Positions 20,984-31,705 of a DNA stretch of 64,000 nt are shown here, piece by piece. Numbering within the stretch: position 1 is the first letter of the stretch; every line of letters starts with the position of its first letter. Position numbers and translations under genes: made by a program. A model generated the notes under the pieces. That model was given only the letters and a program-made list of their open reading frames with translations. It was not told where the DNA came from and made no database searches. This stretch comes from Dendrolimus kikuchii (lineage: Eukaryota; Arthropoda; Insecta; Lepidoptera; Lasiocampidae): the NCBI GenBank assembly GCA_019925095.2, contig CM034392.1, positions 13,597,887 to 13,661,886 on the forward strand, read 5' to 3'.

Positions 20984-22293
20984 TATTATTATAATTTTCC
21001 AAGACATGTTTAAGCATACCTCGCAGGTCTATATGCTTGTAAAATAAACATGTCATCACTCAGATACAAATATGGTGTATAGCTTAGTTTTTATTAGTCT
21101 TACAATTTCACTAAACCATTATGTAAAGACGCATATACCAAATTATATTCATATATAAGCCTTTTTAAGAAAAATGGCTATGACTAATGAAACTATTTAA
21201 CAAAGGTTTTCCTTTTTGCCAAAGTGTCTACGAGACCCTGAAGAACGTTCAATGATGAAAAATTTAAAACCTTTCGAAATTATTAATCACAAAGTCATAT
21301 TAGTTAAGTGTGCCTGTAGAAGTAGTAGACCGTGCGAATTTCGTAATGATGTGTTAGATATACACTGCCAATATAAGGCCAATTTAAATAAAAAGCTAAT
21401 AAATACAAGTTATTTTGTAACAAAGATATGTTGTTAAAACCAACAGAACGGTTATTACCGGAAAGCATTCGATAATTTAATTAATTAATCGATATAAATA
21501 TATAAATTATCACTAAACAACATTGGGAAATCTATAAACTGCGGGAATATATTTTTCGTAAACATAAAGCCATAAAGAAATATCTCATTTATATAGTTTG
21601 GTTTAAGAAAGCAATCAAAATCAATTACAACTTAATTCATCTATTAGAATTAAGTGACTCATATCGTATATTGTATGAGTTGAGCTTCATTAATGTTGCC
21701 TAATAAAATATATAGGTAGTACAATTAATCATAATTTAACATGTTTTTTAATCATTTGTAATAACCTGGAATGTTATGTTATCAAAGCAGTAATAAGATA
21801 GATAATCTATTTTGGAGTTCATTGTCGTACGACTTTATTAAAAGCCATGGGCGATGTATTCAGGTAATTGTGAAATACTTTAGGTTATTTATATGATATT
21901 TTATTACGACATACAGCTAATCTTTTTAGTCACTTTTTTATGGATCCTTGTGAGTTTGTTTGTTCATCCATGCCATTGACAATGAACTGATTATCAAAAT
22001 AAGTTTGGTATTCTTTACTTACGATATATATAAAAGTACGCATTATACTATTGACACATAATACTTTAGCCGTTCCTTTGCATTACTATCAGTATAAATT
22101 TGACATAAGCTCTATACAAGTAATGTAAAAGCGAGTGAATGAATAGTACGGTATAGAAACCGCCATTACAAAAAAAACTTCGTTTAAAAAACTGACTTCA
22201 AAAACTAAAAAGTATAAAATAACTTAATAAAGATTTTTGACTAAAAATTTATTTAGTTTATTAAGAGACAAAATATTATATAATTTTCTACAT
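20984..22293. other. AT-rich DNA with one unassigned open frame
   Basis: The plus frame 21216..21437 (starts MPKCLRDPEERSMMKNLKPF, contains KCACRSSRPCEF) looks slightly protein-like and is preceded by a pyrimidine-rich stretch. There is no relative or donor that I can defend. The remainder is AT-rich. Confidence 0.25.
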
Positions 22294-22440
22294 CTTGAAG
22301 TCAAAGAAGCGGCGCAAGAAACTCTTCAGCAAACTTGCTTAGTCTAATAAAATCCTTCCACCCATTTTAATATTATATAAAATTATTAGACTAGGCATGT
22401 TTGCTGAAGAGTTTCTTGAGCCGCTTCTTCTCTTCAAGCC
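22294..22440. repeat. Long foldback with about 55-bp arms
   Basis: The arms carry AAGAAACTCTTCAGCAAAC on the left and its reverse complement on the right. The outer ends are CTTGAAG/CTTCAAG and the inner ends TTAGTCTAATAA/TTATTAGACTAA, around a loop of about 40 bases. There are a few mismatches. It is MITE-like, with no coding capacity. Confidence 0.75.
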
Positions 22441-23158
22441 ATAACATGTTGCGAAGCGGTGGTAAATTAGATTAAGCTCCCATAGAGTAAATAATAACCA
22501 TAAACAAAATTAAAACTAAATAATTAAAATGAACAAGTTGGCGGTAGGCTAAATAAATCTTTAACAATATTCTTATTCACTTAACATCTTTGTCTCCTGT
22601 GATCACGGCCACTGAATAGTGACCGAAACGTTGGAATAACAAAATTCAAAAAAATCACCGCGCTTAAAACCGTTAAAACGTAGTTTTACAGTGCAAATTT
22701 TGTTGATTAGGGATTTCTGTTATATAATAATACTAAAGTTTACCCCGCGGCTACACCGCGGGTCAACCTCTAGTACGTGCTTCTTGTTTAAAGAGCAGGC
22801 GTTAATACAGGTTACATTGTTCTCAATTTTTATGTTAGTGATATTTGCACTCGGAAGTTTAATTTCATTTTATATCGCAAACTATCCTATCTCCGAGCAT
22901 GAAAAGTATTAATGTCCATTTTCGGTATTAAAACTACATGTCATTTACACAAAATTACAGCAAAACCGATCCAGTATTCCTAGTAGTTTTCCGTGAAAGC
23001 TTAACGGAAACATATCGAGTTACTATCGCATTTTCTATAGACGATGAATTTTTATATCTATAAACTTGAGAAATGATTGGTCTCATCCAAACTTTCATCC
23101 TTTATTTCAAACCGTCCTAGCTATATTTATCTATCCCCCGTCTATGAAAACTACATAA
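22441..23158. other. Repeat-derived DNA
   Basis: Contains GTGACCGAAACGTTGGAATAAC...AAACCG (about 22590..22690), a widespread lepidopteran repeat motif, and a CCCGCGGCTACACCGCGGG inverted motif at 22743..22763 starting another dispersed repeat. No exon is supported. Confidence 0.4.
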
Positions 23159-23321
23159 ATGACAAAAAGGCCAAACCGGACAAAAAGGACAAATCGAACA
23201 AATCGGACAAATCGGACAACTCGGACCAATCGGACAAATCGAACAAATTCGACAACTCGGACAGATCGGACAACTCGGACAACTCGGACAAATCGGACCA
23301 ATCGGACCACTCGGAAAAAAA
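23159..23321. repeat. 9-bp-unit minisatellite (TCGGACAAN)n
   Basis: About 17 imperfect copies of a TCGGACAAA-like unit. Because the unit is a multiple of three, frames stay open: one plus frame reads KSDKSDNSDQSDKSNKFDNS and another RTNRTNR. The longest frame is 93 codons (23077..23358). I regard the frames as by-products of the repeat. Confidence 0.9.
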
Positions 23322-23568
23322 GGAAAATCACAAATACCTATCCCACTTTTTGGGATAACCTTTACATAAATCTATCCCATTATCCGGGATAAAAGGTATC
23401 CCTTGTCCACCCTCGGTATTAAAATGAAATGTATACCGAATTTCAACTAAATCGGTACAGTAGTTTTTCCGTAAAAGGCTAACAAACAGAAAGACAAATA
23501 TATTTTTATCCCGGAAACTATCCCATTTTTCGGGATAAAAAGTATCCTATGTTCATTCTCGGCATCGA

Positions 23569-23774
<206 letters not shown>

Positions 23775-23880
23775 TGAGTTTCAGCCAAATCGGTTCAGTA
23801 GTTTTTCTGTGAAAACGGAAGAGACAGACAGACAGAGTTACTTTCGCATTTATAATATTAATAGGGATCTCGATCGTATT

Positions 23881-25745
23881 TTAAACGTAGCTTAATGTGA
23901 TTCATCAGGCTAATCTATTAGCAAAATTGACATATACCCCCCAAGTAACATGAATATACTATTTATATTTATAAGAATTCTCAACTTTATAAAGCTTTAC
24001 TGAAAACCAACTTGACTTGTAAGAACTTCAACGCAAATGGTTTATAATATCTTGCTCGAAAGTCGATCGTGAGTATAAGTATAAAGGGACTAGTGATTAG
24101 CAATATAGCAGTAGATTATATTTTAATACTTAGGATATTAATGTAAACAAACAACAATAAATAAAAGGCAGCCATTTAAAACGGATTTTACAGACAATTT
24201 AAACTGCAGAGTTAATGAAACATGTTGTTGCAAGGGGCACAGGGTTATAGGTTCTCAGAATACGCTAGTAGTAATAATATTTTACGGTAATTTTATAATG
24301 CTTAGTTTAGAAAATCTGACATACATTCGTCTAGCAACGCTGACCACCCCGCACTGATTTTTCTGGCGATAGCGGGGATTCCATAGACACGGTTGTTTTT
24401 CAAATGCATGATAATTTTATTGTGAAGAAAATAAAGTAGTATTTAAAAAAACAATAAAACAATGTTGTTTTTTTATCCTGTTTTGATAAAAATTGGAGGA
24501 GTAAAACGGTTTCATTTCAATAATATGGAAGTGATTTCGTGAATTTTTCCTTAACTTGAAATAACCATAAAAAAAATTATGTAAACATTATGTTACGTAT
24601 TATATCGTGAAGATTTATGCCAATATTTTTGGTAAATTATTGATTACCAATGAAAAGTTGTTTTGTTTGCACCCCATTTTCGACCTTTTGTAGGAACCGG
24701 CCCCTTAATGCAGTATCTCTCAACCGTAAATTGCAATGTGTAGGATTCCTATGGATGTTACCTACATTACCAGCATTTAGTCATATAGTATATTATTTAT
24801 AATGTAATCATTAATAACAATATGCACTTTGGCCAAGAAAACTGGCTTAGCGCTGCATGCTCTGTACTTGGATCAAACCCACGTGTCATTGGGATACGAA
24901 AAATTCACTAAGGCTGAAGTATTCTTGTAAACCACAAATCGCATTCTAAGAACCTTAAGCGTAAACTCATATCCTGTAAAAAATTGAAATTGCAAAAATA
25001 AAAGTAGATATCTTACCAAAGACCAACTATTATACCGTATTATTATAAACAAATAATTTGCTTTCATTATTTTATTAATTGTTTTATTATAACCTTAACA
25101 AAGTCATAATCTTGGCAAAAAGAACACGTACCTATATAATTAATCTCACCATCTTAGCTGGATAAGGAAATATAATTAATAGATGGCTATCTTACTGGAA
25201 ATTTTATTGATTAGGAGATTAATTAAATACCTTCCTTTGCGCAGTTGCGAAACACTCCTTTATAGGTAAAAAATAACTGAGGCCTGTAATCTAAATGAAA
25301 ACTCATGCGCAAACAGACGCTTGAGATAATAAGCCGTACAAAATTAAAAAGTATTTTCGAATCTACGAAACTTGCCCGCTGCGCGACAATTTGCACGTAG
25401 CTGTTATGAGCGTAGGTAATTAGGTAAATGATACGTGTTATAATAAATTCTAACATTATTTGCATATAAAAACAGGCCGTAAAATGTCATCTTATGATAA
25501 CACTTTTGAAATCCCATGATAGAAATAATTTTAATTACTATTTCAACAATATTAATTAATGCGTTATGAACTCCTTTTACTTGTATAAAATAATAACCTC
25601 ATAATTTTGTACCCTCGTGCAAAATCTATGGGGCTGCGACTTTTATATACACATTCATATTATCATACTCATATAATATATTCATATTATATGAGTGTGT
25701 GCACAAAATACGGTAATGTATGTAGGTACAAAAAAATATGTAGTA
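23881..25745. other. Intergenic DNA, nothing recognised
   Basis: AT-rich, with no supported exon. 24830..24890 has a weak tRNA-like look (GCTTAGCGCTGCATGC ... TTGGATCAAACCC) without a foldable cloverleaf. An AT-rich local palindrome (ATATAATATATTCATATTATAT) sits near 25670..25695. Confidence 0.4.
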
Positions 25746-25801
25746 CATAGTCTCTGCCTATATGCCATGGGGTTTCCCATAGCATGTAGGCAGAGGCTAT
25801 G
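25746..25801. repeat. 26-bp-stem, 4-base-loop hairpin
   Basis: Arm 25746..25771 pairs with 25776..25801. As RNA there are two G-U pairs and one mismatch. It is a compact precursor-like hairpin (CTCTGCCTATATGCCATGGG / CCCATAGCATGTAGGCAGAG). It could be a MITE core or a miRNA-like hairpin. Confidence 0.8.
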
Positions 25802-25969
25802 GGTCCCCACTTGCGGCTTAATGATAAAAAGTGTCTCAATTGATTTGACTGTCATTTACTTTATTGTTTATTATTACAAGTCTATTGTTAAAGTATTGAG
25901 TCCTATGTTCTTTCAGGACTTTAACAAGAGAATTTTATTATTTTCTGCACAGAAGTTAAGTAACCGCTC

Positions 25970-26150
25970 GCCGTAGACTGGGAATTCATCCACACTTCCT
26001 CGACACCTGGAAGTCATCTACTGTATGTGGCGCACGATCCTTTATGCGATATGTAAGCTAGCTGTGGAATGAACCCCTCCCGCGGTTTTCCCAAAGTACT
26101 AAAATAAAGGGCTATTCAACAAGGGCGTAAACAGATATTTAAGGTCTCAA
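25970..26150 (+). pseudogene. Non-LTR retrotransposon ORF2 tail fragment
   Basis: The plus strand reads MRYVS, a stop, LWNEPLPRFSQSTKIKGYST. The LWNELP-like motif followed by a short basic tail is the usual end of jockey/CR1-type ORF2 proteins. It is frameshifted and lies directly upstream of the R1 element. Confidence 0.45.
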
Positions 26151-27014
26151 CAAGGTAGGCAACGCATGAGGATTCGTCGTTTTTAGGGTTCCCCTGTCGA
26201 ATTGTGTTCTATTCGTTTCGTTTAGGTTCCAAATCGTCTTAATAGTTGTTTTTGCTAGGTTTTTCCACCGATTTTCAGAAATAATCGGACTTCTAAAAAT
26301 TTCATTTGTAATTTCATAGGTTCCCCCCTGGCCAAATTTTTATTTTTGTTCCTACACATATATAGTTTCTTATATCATCGGATAGGTCTTCAAGACCATC
26401 CCAAGGATACCTCGTTGGCCCGAATCGTCCGTGGTATACCGGTTTTCTGGTGATTTTTACCCAGAAAATACGGTTTTCATCGACAAATTCGACTTTTTTT
26501 TTATTGTCACCCCCCTCTTTTTTGGCATCGTCGGATAGTGTTCGTCGAGGGCTATCCGTCGACATCACTTTCGTCTCCGTGCGCCTAATAGCGCCTTCAA
26601 TAATCGCAACCCAAATTCCCAAATTTCATAAATTCCCGTTTTTCCCCCCTTAATTCCCGTTTTTCCAAGGGCGACCCCTGGTCCGCGACCACTGTACTAT
26701 AGGCCTCCTACAGTTTGGTGTGCGCCACGCATCGATCCGACCCAAATTCGGCCTGTTATCACTTGAAAACAGACCGATTTGGGGTAAATTCGCGCCCACC
26801 CACGCCCACCTTCTGGTTTTGACCTAGGTGGTAAGGGTCTTTTTCTGGGCAAAAACTTTTATTATCCCCCCGGATAGCGCTCACTCAGTAGTATCCAAAG
26901 CTACATTTGTGACCCTATCCAGCTCACTCCTAAAAGGCCCCATTTTACCATTTAAAAATTTTACCCATTTTAATGCCCCCTTTATTAAACTCCGCTCCAC
27001 CATAACATTCCGTC

Positions 27015-28233
27015 ATGGGTAGCGGAAAGAAAAAGGGGACACGTTCCCGATCGCGGTCCTCGTCCAGGACATCGTGCTCGTCGGTCCGCTCGGTCCGATC
27101 GGTCCGACCGACCGACGAAACAGCAGCTGGCCCGTCAAATGCTATAGAAGGCGTCACTACGCCCGCCAAGCGACAAAGGGGCAGGCCGCCTACCACCGGC
27201 CAGTATGTGGGCCTCGGCAAGGCCAGACGAGCTCTTGCCGAGGCACAGAAACAGGAGGAAGAGCTCCGTATAGAGTCCGAGATCGTCGAGCGGGCTCAGG
27301 CGGTGGCTACCGTAAATAAGTCCCAACAAAAAGAAAAGCGGCCTTCTGCACAAAAGGCATCCGCCACCTCGTCGGCCAAGGCTAGCGAGAGGAGGCCCCC
27401 AAAACTGCGGGAACCCAAACCCTCCGCCGTTATTCTGACCCTGAAGCCAGGGGCGGCGGAAAGGGGCGTATCGTACGGGGGCCTCCTCGAGAAGGCTAAA
27501 CAGAACATAAAGTTGGCCGACCTCGGTATCGAGGGAGGCGTTCGGCTAAAAACGGCGCGCACGGGGACGCGAATGCTCGTGCTTCCGGGCACATCTAGCG
27601 CCCCCAAGGCGGACGCTCTAGCCGAGCGTCTTCGAGGCCTCCTCGATACCGAGGACGCGGGCATATCCAGGCCCATGAAGACTATAGGAGTTATAGTCTC
27701 GGGCCTGGATGACTGCACAACGGCAGGCGAGGTGGAGACCGCCATCGCGCGGGCCGCCGACTGCCCGGTCGATCACATTCGGTCGAACGGAATTCGGCTC
27801 GGACTGGATGGCCTCGGCACGACAGTCGCGACCTGCCCGGTGGCGGCAGCCAAAAAATTAGAAGGCCGCAAACTATTCGTGGGGTGGGCCTCGGCAGTGG
27901 TGAAGCCCCTGCCGGTAAAGGCCCAGAGGTGCTACCGATGCCACGTCGAGGGACACGTGGTAGCTCGGTGCACCTCAGAAGTGGACCGCAGCGGGTTATG
28001 TTACCGCTGCGGCCAAGCCGGTCATAGGGCCGCTACCTGCCGAGCCTCGCCGCATTGCAGTCTGCGAGGCGGCGGGCAGGTCGGCCAAGCACCGGCTTGG
28101 AAGTGGGCCTTGTGAGGCCCGCCCCACCAAGAAGGGGCAAAAGAAGAAAGCCGCGACGAGCACGCCAGTCCAGCCGCAGCCACAACCGCAAGAGCCGCGC
28201 GATGAGGCGGTGGAGGGTAACAAAACCAATTAA
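27015..28233 (+). pseudogene. R1-clade ORF1 (gag-like, zinc knuckle), frameshifted
   Basis: ORF1 proteins bind element RNA and form the retrotransposition particle. The N terminus is Arg/Ser-rich (KKKGTRSRSRSSSRTSC). The middle has a Lys/Ala-rich linker and the conserved domain around LADLGIEGGVRLKTARTGTR. Near residues 308-345 are two perfect CCHC knuckles, CYRCHVEGHVVARC and CYRCGQAGHRAATC. The third begins PHCSL and is broken: a loss of two bases near 28068 puts C-EAAGRSAKH... into the +1 frame, so the open frame stops at 28115. The shifted frame runs on without stops to a TAA at 28231, exactly where ORF2 starts, so the intact ancestor ended there at about 405 residues. Confidence 0.85.
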
Positions 28234-28235
28234 TG
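28231..28235 (+). promoter_or_regulatory. TAATG stop-start junction between ORF1 and ORF2
   Basis: The ancestral ORF1 stop TAA (28231..28233) shares its last A with the ORF2 ATG (28233..28235). An overlapping UAAUG is known to support termination-reinitiation of ORF2 in the R1-clade element SART1. Here it implies the same coupling. Confidence 0.75.
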
Positions 28236-31200
28236 GATCGTACACCTCTACGCCTCCTCCAAGCGAACCTGAACCACTGCGCCCGCGCTCAGGATCTCCT
28301 ACTCCAGAGCATGGCGCAGTGGAACATCCAGATGGCGGTGGCCGCCGAGCCGTACCGGGTCCACACCAGAGACGACTGGGCGGGAGACCTGGACGACTCG
28401 GTGGTCATCATTGTGCGGACGGCTGCGGGCTGCCCCCCCCTCGCCAACGTCGTGAGGAGCAGGGGCCTCGTTACGGCCACTATCGGGGAGTTAGTAGTCG
28501 TAGGAGGCTACTTCTCCCCGAACCGAAGTCTCGCCGACTTTGAGAGCTGGCTAGCAGATGCGGGCAGGATCGTCGCACAGAGCCACCCCCGCCCGGTGTT
28601 GATGGCGGGCGACTTCAACGCCAAATCCACGGCTTGGGGTTCCCCTGCCACCAGCGCGCGGGGGAAAGAGCTCGAAGATTGGACGATCCAAAACGGTCTT
28701 GCTATTCTAAACCGGGGGACAGTGCACACGTGCGTGCGGATGCGGGGCGGATCCATAGTGGACATAACGTTCGCTAGCCCCGCAATAGCACGCCGTGTGC
28801 AGGACTGGAGAGTCCTGGAGGGGGAGGAGACGCTGTCGGACCAGCGGTACATCCGGTTCAGCATCTCCCCCCGTAGTTCGGGCAACCGACTACCGGAGCG
28901 TCCCCCGGCGGATGAACACCCACGCTGGGCATTAAAACGTCTCGATCGGGAGGCTCTTCGGGAGGCCCTCACAGTCAACACCTGGGCGGAGGGTCCCGAC
29001 GGAGAGTCACCCGACGTAGACGAGGAGGCGGAGAATCTACGGTCATTGATGACGTCAGTGTGCGACGCGGCGATGCCGAGGCAGGGTCCTCAAAGACCCA
29101 AAAATCTGGTGTACTGGTGGAACGACGATATCGCCCGCAAGCGGAAAGCTTGCGTCATGGCGAGCCGCCGGTACGCCAGATACAGGAGGAGGCGTCGCCG
29201 CGCCGATGACGCAGCAACCGTAGAAGCCGGCCTGTACGAGGGATATAGGAGCGCCAAAAAGGAGTTACAGGGCGCCATCAGGGAAGCCAAATCGGCGGCG
29301 TGGGTGGAACTCTTGGGGACGTTGGACAACGATCCCTGGGGGCGCCCTTACCATCTGGTCCGGAATAAGCTCCGGCCATGGGCGCCCCCGCTGACCCAGA
29401 GTCTCCCCCCACCCCTGGTGGCTGACATCGTTGGCGCTCTGTTCCCCTCGAGGGCCGAGCACCCGCCTCCCGCGATGGCACCGCCATCGCCGGAGCCCAG
29501 CGTGGAACAAGACCAAGTGCCCGCAGTGACCCGGGAAGAACTGGGGGCGGCGGTGTTGAGGTTGAAGGCCAAGAACACCGCCCCCGGTCTCGACGGCATA
29601 CCGGGGCGCGCGTGGGTTCTGTCCCACGGCGCCCTGGAGTCCCGATTGACGTGGCTCTTCACGGCCTGCCTGCAGCAGGGCCGGTTTCCCACCCGGTGGA
29701 AGACCGGCAAACTGGTCCTGCTCAGGAAAGAGGGGCGCCCGGCGGACTCTCCGTCCGCCTACCGGCCCATAGTGTTGCTGGACGAGGTGGCCAAGATGCT
29801 GGAGCGAGTGCTCGCGAACCGCCTCGTCCGGCACCTCGGAGAAGAGGGGCCGGATCTGGCGGAGAACCAGTTCGGTTTCCGCCAGGGGCGCTCCACCGTG
29901 GACGCCATACGCCGTGTGAAGAGCCAGGCGGAGGAAGCGATCTCCCAGGGCGGGGTGCTGTTGGCGGTGTCACTCGACATCGCCAACGCCTTCAACTCCC
30001 TGCCCTGGAGCTGCATTAAGGAGGCACTCCGCTACCACGGGGTGCCGACCTACCTCCGAAGAGTCATCGGTGACTACCTCTCGGTGAGGGCCGTCGTGTA
30101 CCCGGGTCAGCTAGCCAGCTGGGGTCGGCGAGAAATGACGTGCGGTGTTCCACAGGGGTCGGTACTGGGCCCGCTCCTGTGGAACATCGCATATGACTGG
30201 ACCATACGCGGTGCGGTCCTCCACGGTGTCAGCGTCACGTGTTACGCCGATGACACGTTGGTCGCGGCCCGTGGACGGACCCACCGGCAGGCGGGCCTAC
30301 TGGCCACTGCTGGGGTTGCGCACGTAGTCGATAGGATCCGGCGACTCGGTCTGGAGGTGGCCTTGCACAAATCCGAGGCCGTGGTGTTCCACGGGCCTCG
30401 GAACAAGCCACCTCGGGGCTTGAGTATCACAGTGGGAGGCACCACCATCGGCGTCGGGACGACAATGAAATACCTCGGACTCGTCCTCGACAGCCGATGG
30501 GAGTTTTCGGCACACTTCAAGCGGCTGGCCCCCAGGCTCATTGGGGCAGCCGGCGCCCTATCACGGCTCGTGCCCAATGTGGGGGGGCCGGGCGCGCCGT
30601 GCCGAAAACTCTACGAGGGGGTCGTACGATCCATGGCCCTATACGGGGCCCCGATATGGGCGGAGTCCCTGACGGCCAAGAACGCCGCGTTGCTGCGACG
30701 TCCGCAGCGCGCGCTGGCCGTCAGGGCTATAAGGGGGTATCGTACGATCTCCTTCGAGGCGGCCTCCCTCCTAGCCGGATCCCCACCATGGGATCTAGAG
30801 GCGCGCGTCCTTGCGGCCGTGTACGACTGGCGCAAGGACGCCCTCAGTCGGGACTTCCGTCCTGCGCCTCGGGAAATCGAGGCTAAAAGGGCGGAGTTCC
30901 GGCGGGATCTCATGGTGGAATGGCAGAACCGACTTGCGCACCCCAGCGCCGGTCATAGGACCGTAGAGGCAGTTAGGCCCGTCCTGCCAAAATGGATAGA
31001 CCGGAGGCACGGCACCCTGACGTTCCGCCAGACGCAGGTACTGACCGGGCACGGCTGCTTCGGTCGGTACCTGTGTCAGATAGGACGTGAATCGTCGTCA
31101 GGGTGCCAGCACTGCAGTGCCAGCGTCGAGGACACGGCGCTGCACACTCTGCAGGAGTGTCCAGCCTGGGAAGAGGAGCGCCTTGTCCTCGGCGCCACCA

Positions 31201-31403
31201 TCGAAAATGACCTGTCGCTCCCGGCCGTGGTCCAGGCCATGGTCGGGGGCCAACCCGAATGGGACGCCGTCGCCTCCTTTTGCGAGGCCGTCATGTCCGC
31301 AAAGGAGGCGGCGGAGCGGGAGAGAGAGCGAGCAGCCGTGCTCCTCTCCCGCCGCAATAACCGGTCTCGGCGCCGGAGGAACACGGACCTCCGGCCGCCA
31401 TGA
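28233..31403 (+). CDS. R1-clade ORF2: APE endonuclease and reverse transcriptase
   Basis: An open frame of 1056 codons for the enzyme that nicks target DNA and reverse transcribes the element. Endonuclease, residues 1 to about 225: LLQANLNH, AEPY near 37, AGDFNAKSTAWGS with the catalytic Asp at 127, VDITFAS, then LSDQRYIRFS where the usual SDH catalytic His is Gln (residue 204). Reverse transcriptase, about 430-730: AYRPIVLLDEVAK, NQFGFRQGRSTVDA, LLAVSLDIANAFNSLPW, GVPQGSVLGPLLWN and YADD at 671-674. The C terminus has HGCFGRYLC and a zinc finger CQHC...LHTLQEC starting at 958, then a basic tail ending DLRPP. No stop or frameshift is seen, but the His-to-Gln change predicts a weak or dead endonuclease. 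Start chosen for the TAATG overlap. Confidence 0.93.
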   Translation: MDRTPLRLLQANLNHCARAQDLLLQSMAQWNIQMAVAAEPYRVHTRDDWAGDLDDSVVIIVRTAAGCPPLANVVRSRGLVTATIGELVVVGGYFSPNRSLADFESWLADAGRIVAQSHPRPVLMAGDFNAKSTAWGSPATSARGKELEDWTIQNGLAILNRGTVHTCVRMRGGSIVDITFASPAIARRVQDWRVLEGEETLSDQRYIRFSISPRSSGNRLPERPPADEHPRWALKRLDREALREALTVNTWAEGPDGESPDVDEEAENLRSLMTSVCDAAMPRQGPQRPKNLVYWWNDDIARKRKACVMASRRYARYRRRRRRADDAATVEAGLYEGYRSAKKELQGAIREAKSAAWVELLGTLDNDPWGRPYHLVRNKLRPWAPPLTQSLPPPLVADIVGALFPSRAEHPPPAMAPPSPEPSVEQDQVPAVTREELGAAVLRLKAKNTAPGLDGIPGRAWVLSHGALESRLTWLFTACLQQGRFPTRWKTGKLVLLRKEGRPADSPSAYRPIVLLDEVAKMLERVLANRLVRHLGEEGPDLAENQFGFRQGRSTVDAIRRVKSQAEEAISQGGVLLAVSLDIANAFNSLPWSCIKEALRYHGVPTYLRRVIGDYLSVRAVVYPGQLASWGRREMTCGVPQGSVLGPLLWNIAYDWTIRGAVLHGVSVTCYADDTLVAARGRTHRQAGLLATAGVAHVVDRIRRLGLEVALHKSEAVVFHGPRNKPPRGLSITVGGTTIGVGTTMKYLGLVLDSRWEFSAHFKRLAPRLIGAAGALSRLVPNVGGPGAPCRKLYEGVVRSMALYGAPIWAESLTAKNAALLRRPQRALAVRAIRGYRTISFEAASLLAGSPPWDLEARVLAAVYDWRKDALSRDFRPAPREIEAKRAEFRRDLMVEWQNRLAHPSAGHRTVEAVRPVLPKWIDRRHGTLTFRQTQVLTGHGCFGRYLCQIGRESSSGCQHCSASVEDTALHTLQECPAWEEERLVLGATIENDLSLPAVVQAMVGGQPEWDAVASFCEAVMSAKEAAERERERAAVLLSRRNNRSRRRRNTDLRPP

Positions 31404-31705
31404 ACGCGCGGCGCGGGTGACGGTCAGGGGAGGCTATAAGGCCGTCGCCCGCATCTAAAGCCGCTGAGTAGGGGGCGCGTCGGTGCCCGCGCGCGCCCCT
31501 CTCAAACACGAGCATGGAGAGGCCCGTCCCTTGCTGGGGTGGGCCCACGCCAGCCGGGGTCGCGGAAGAAAAGCTCACGCATATCCCGTGACCCCGGCTC
31601 ATGGCGTCAGGTGGCACCAAGGGGTTTTAGTGGGTATTCCGGCTTCTCTAGCCGGCGAGTCCCACACTCCCCCGCCGAAGTCTCCCCGGCGGGGGGTCCG
31701 CTAAT

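Larger units (their letters stand above)
26290..31705 (+). mobile_element. Near-full-length R1-clade non-LTR retrotransposon (subfamily A)
   Basis: A block of high GC in an AT-rich region: 5' UTR (about 26290..27014), ORF1 (27015..28233, frameshifted), ORF2 (28233..31403) and 3' UTR (31404..31702). The clade call rests on the APE endonuclease start LLQANLNHCARAQDLL, the RT with YADD, the C-terminal zinc finger, three zinc knuckles in ORF1 and the TAATG junction. The 5' limit is uncertain. The 3' end stops at GGGGGTCCGC and lacks the GGATTTCCCCTTGT(A)n terminus seen in the 19.8-kb copy, so it is slightly 3'-truncated. There is no rDNA around it. No target duplication found. Confidence 0.9.

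Noticed and set aside
27296..31620. Many long frames on both strands (for example 29265..29834 minus, 29612..30019 plus, 28055..28543 plus)
   Set aside because: They are alternative readings of the GC-rich R1 ORF1 and ORF2, without independent motifs. The 28055..28543 frame is partly overlap sequence and does not carry the zinc knuckle.
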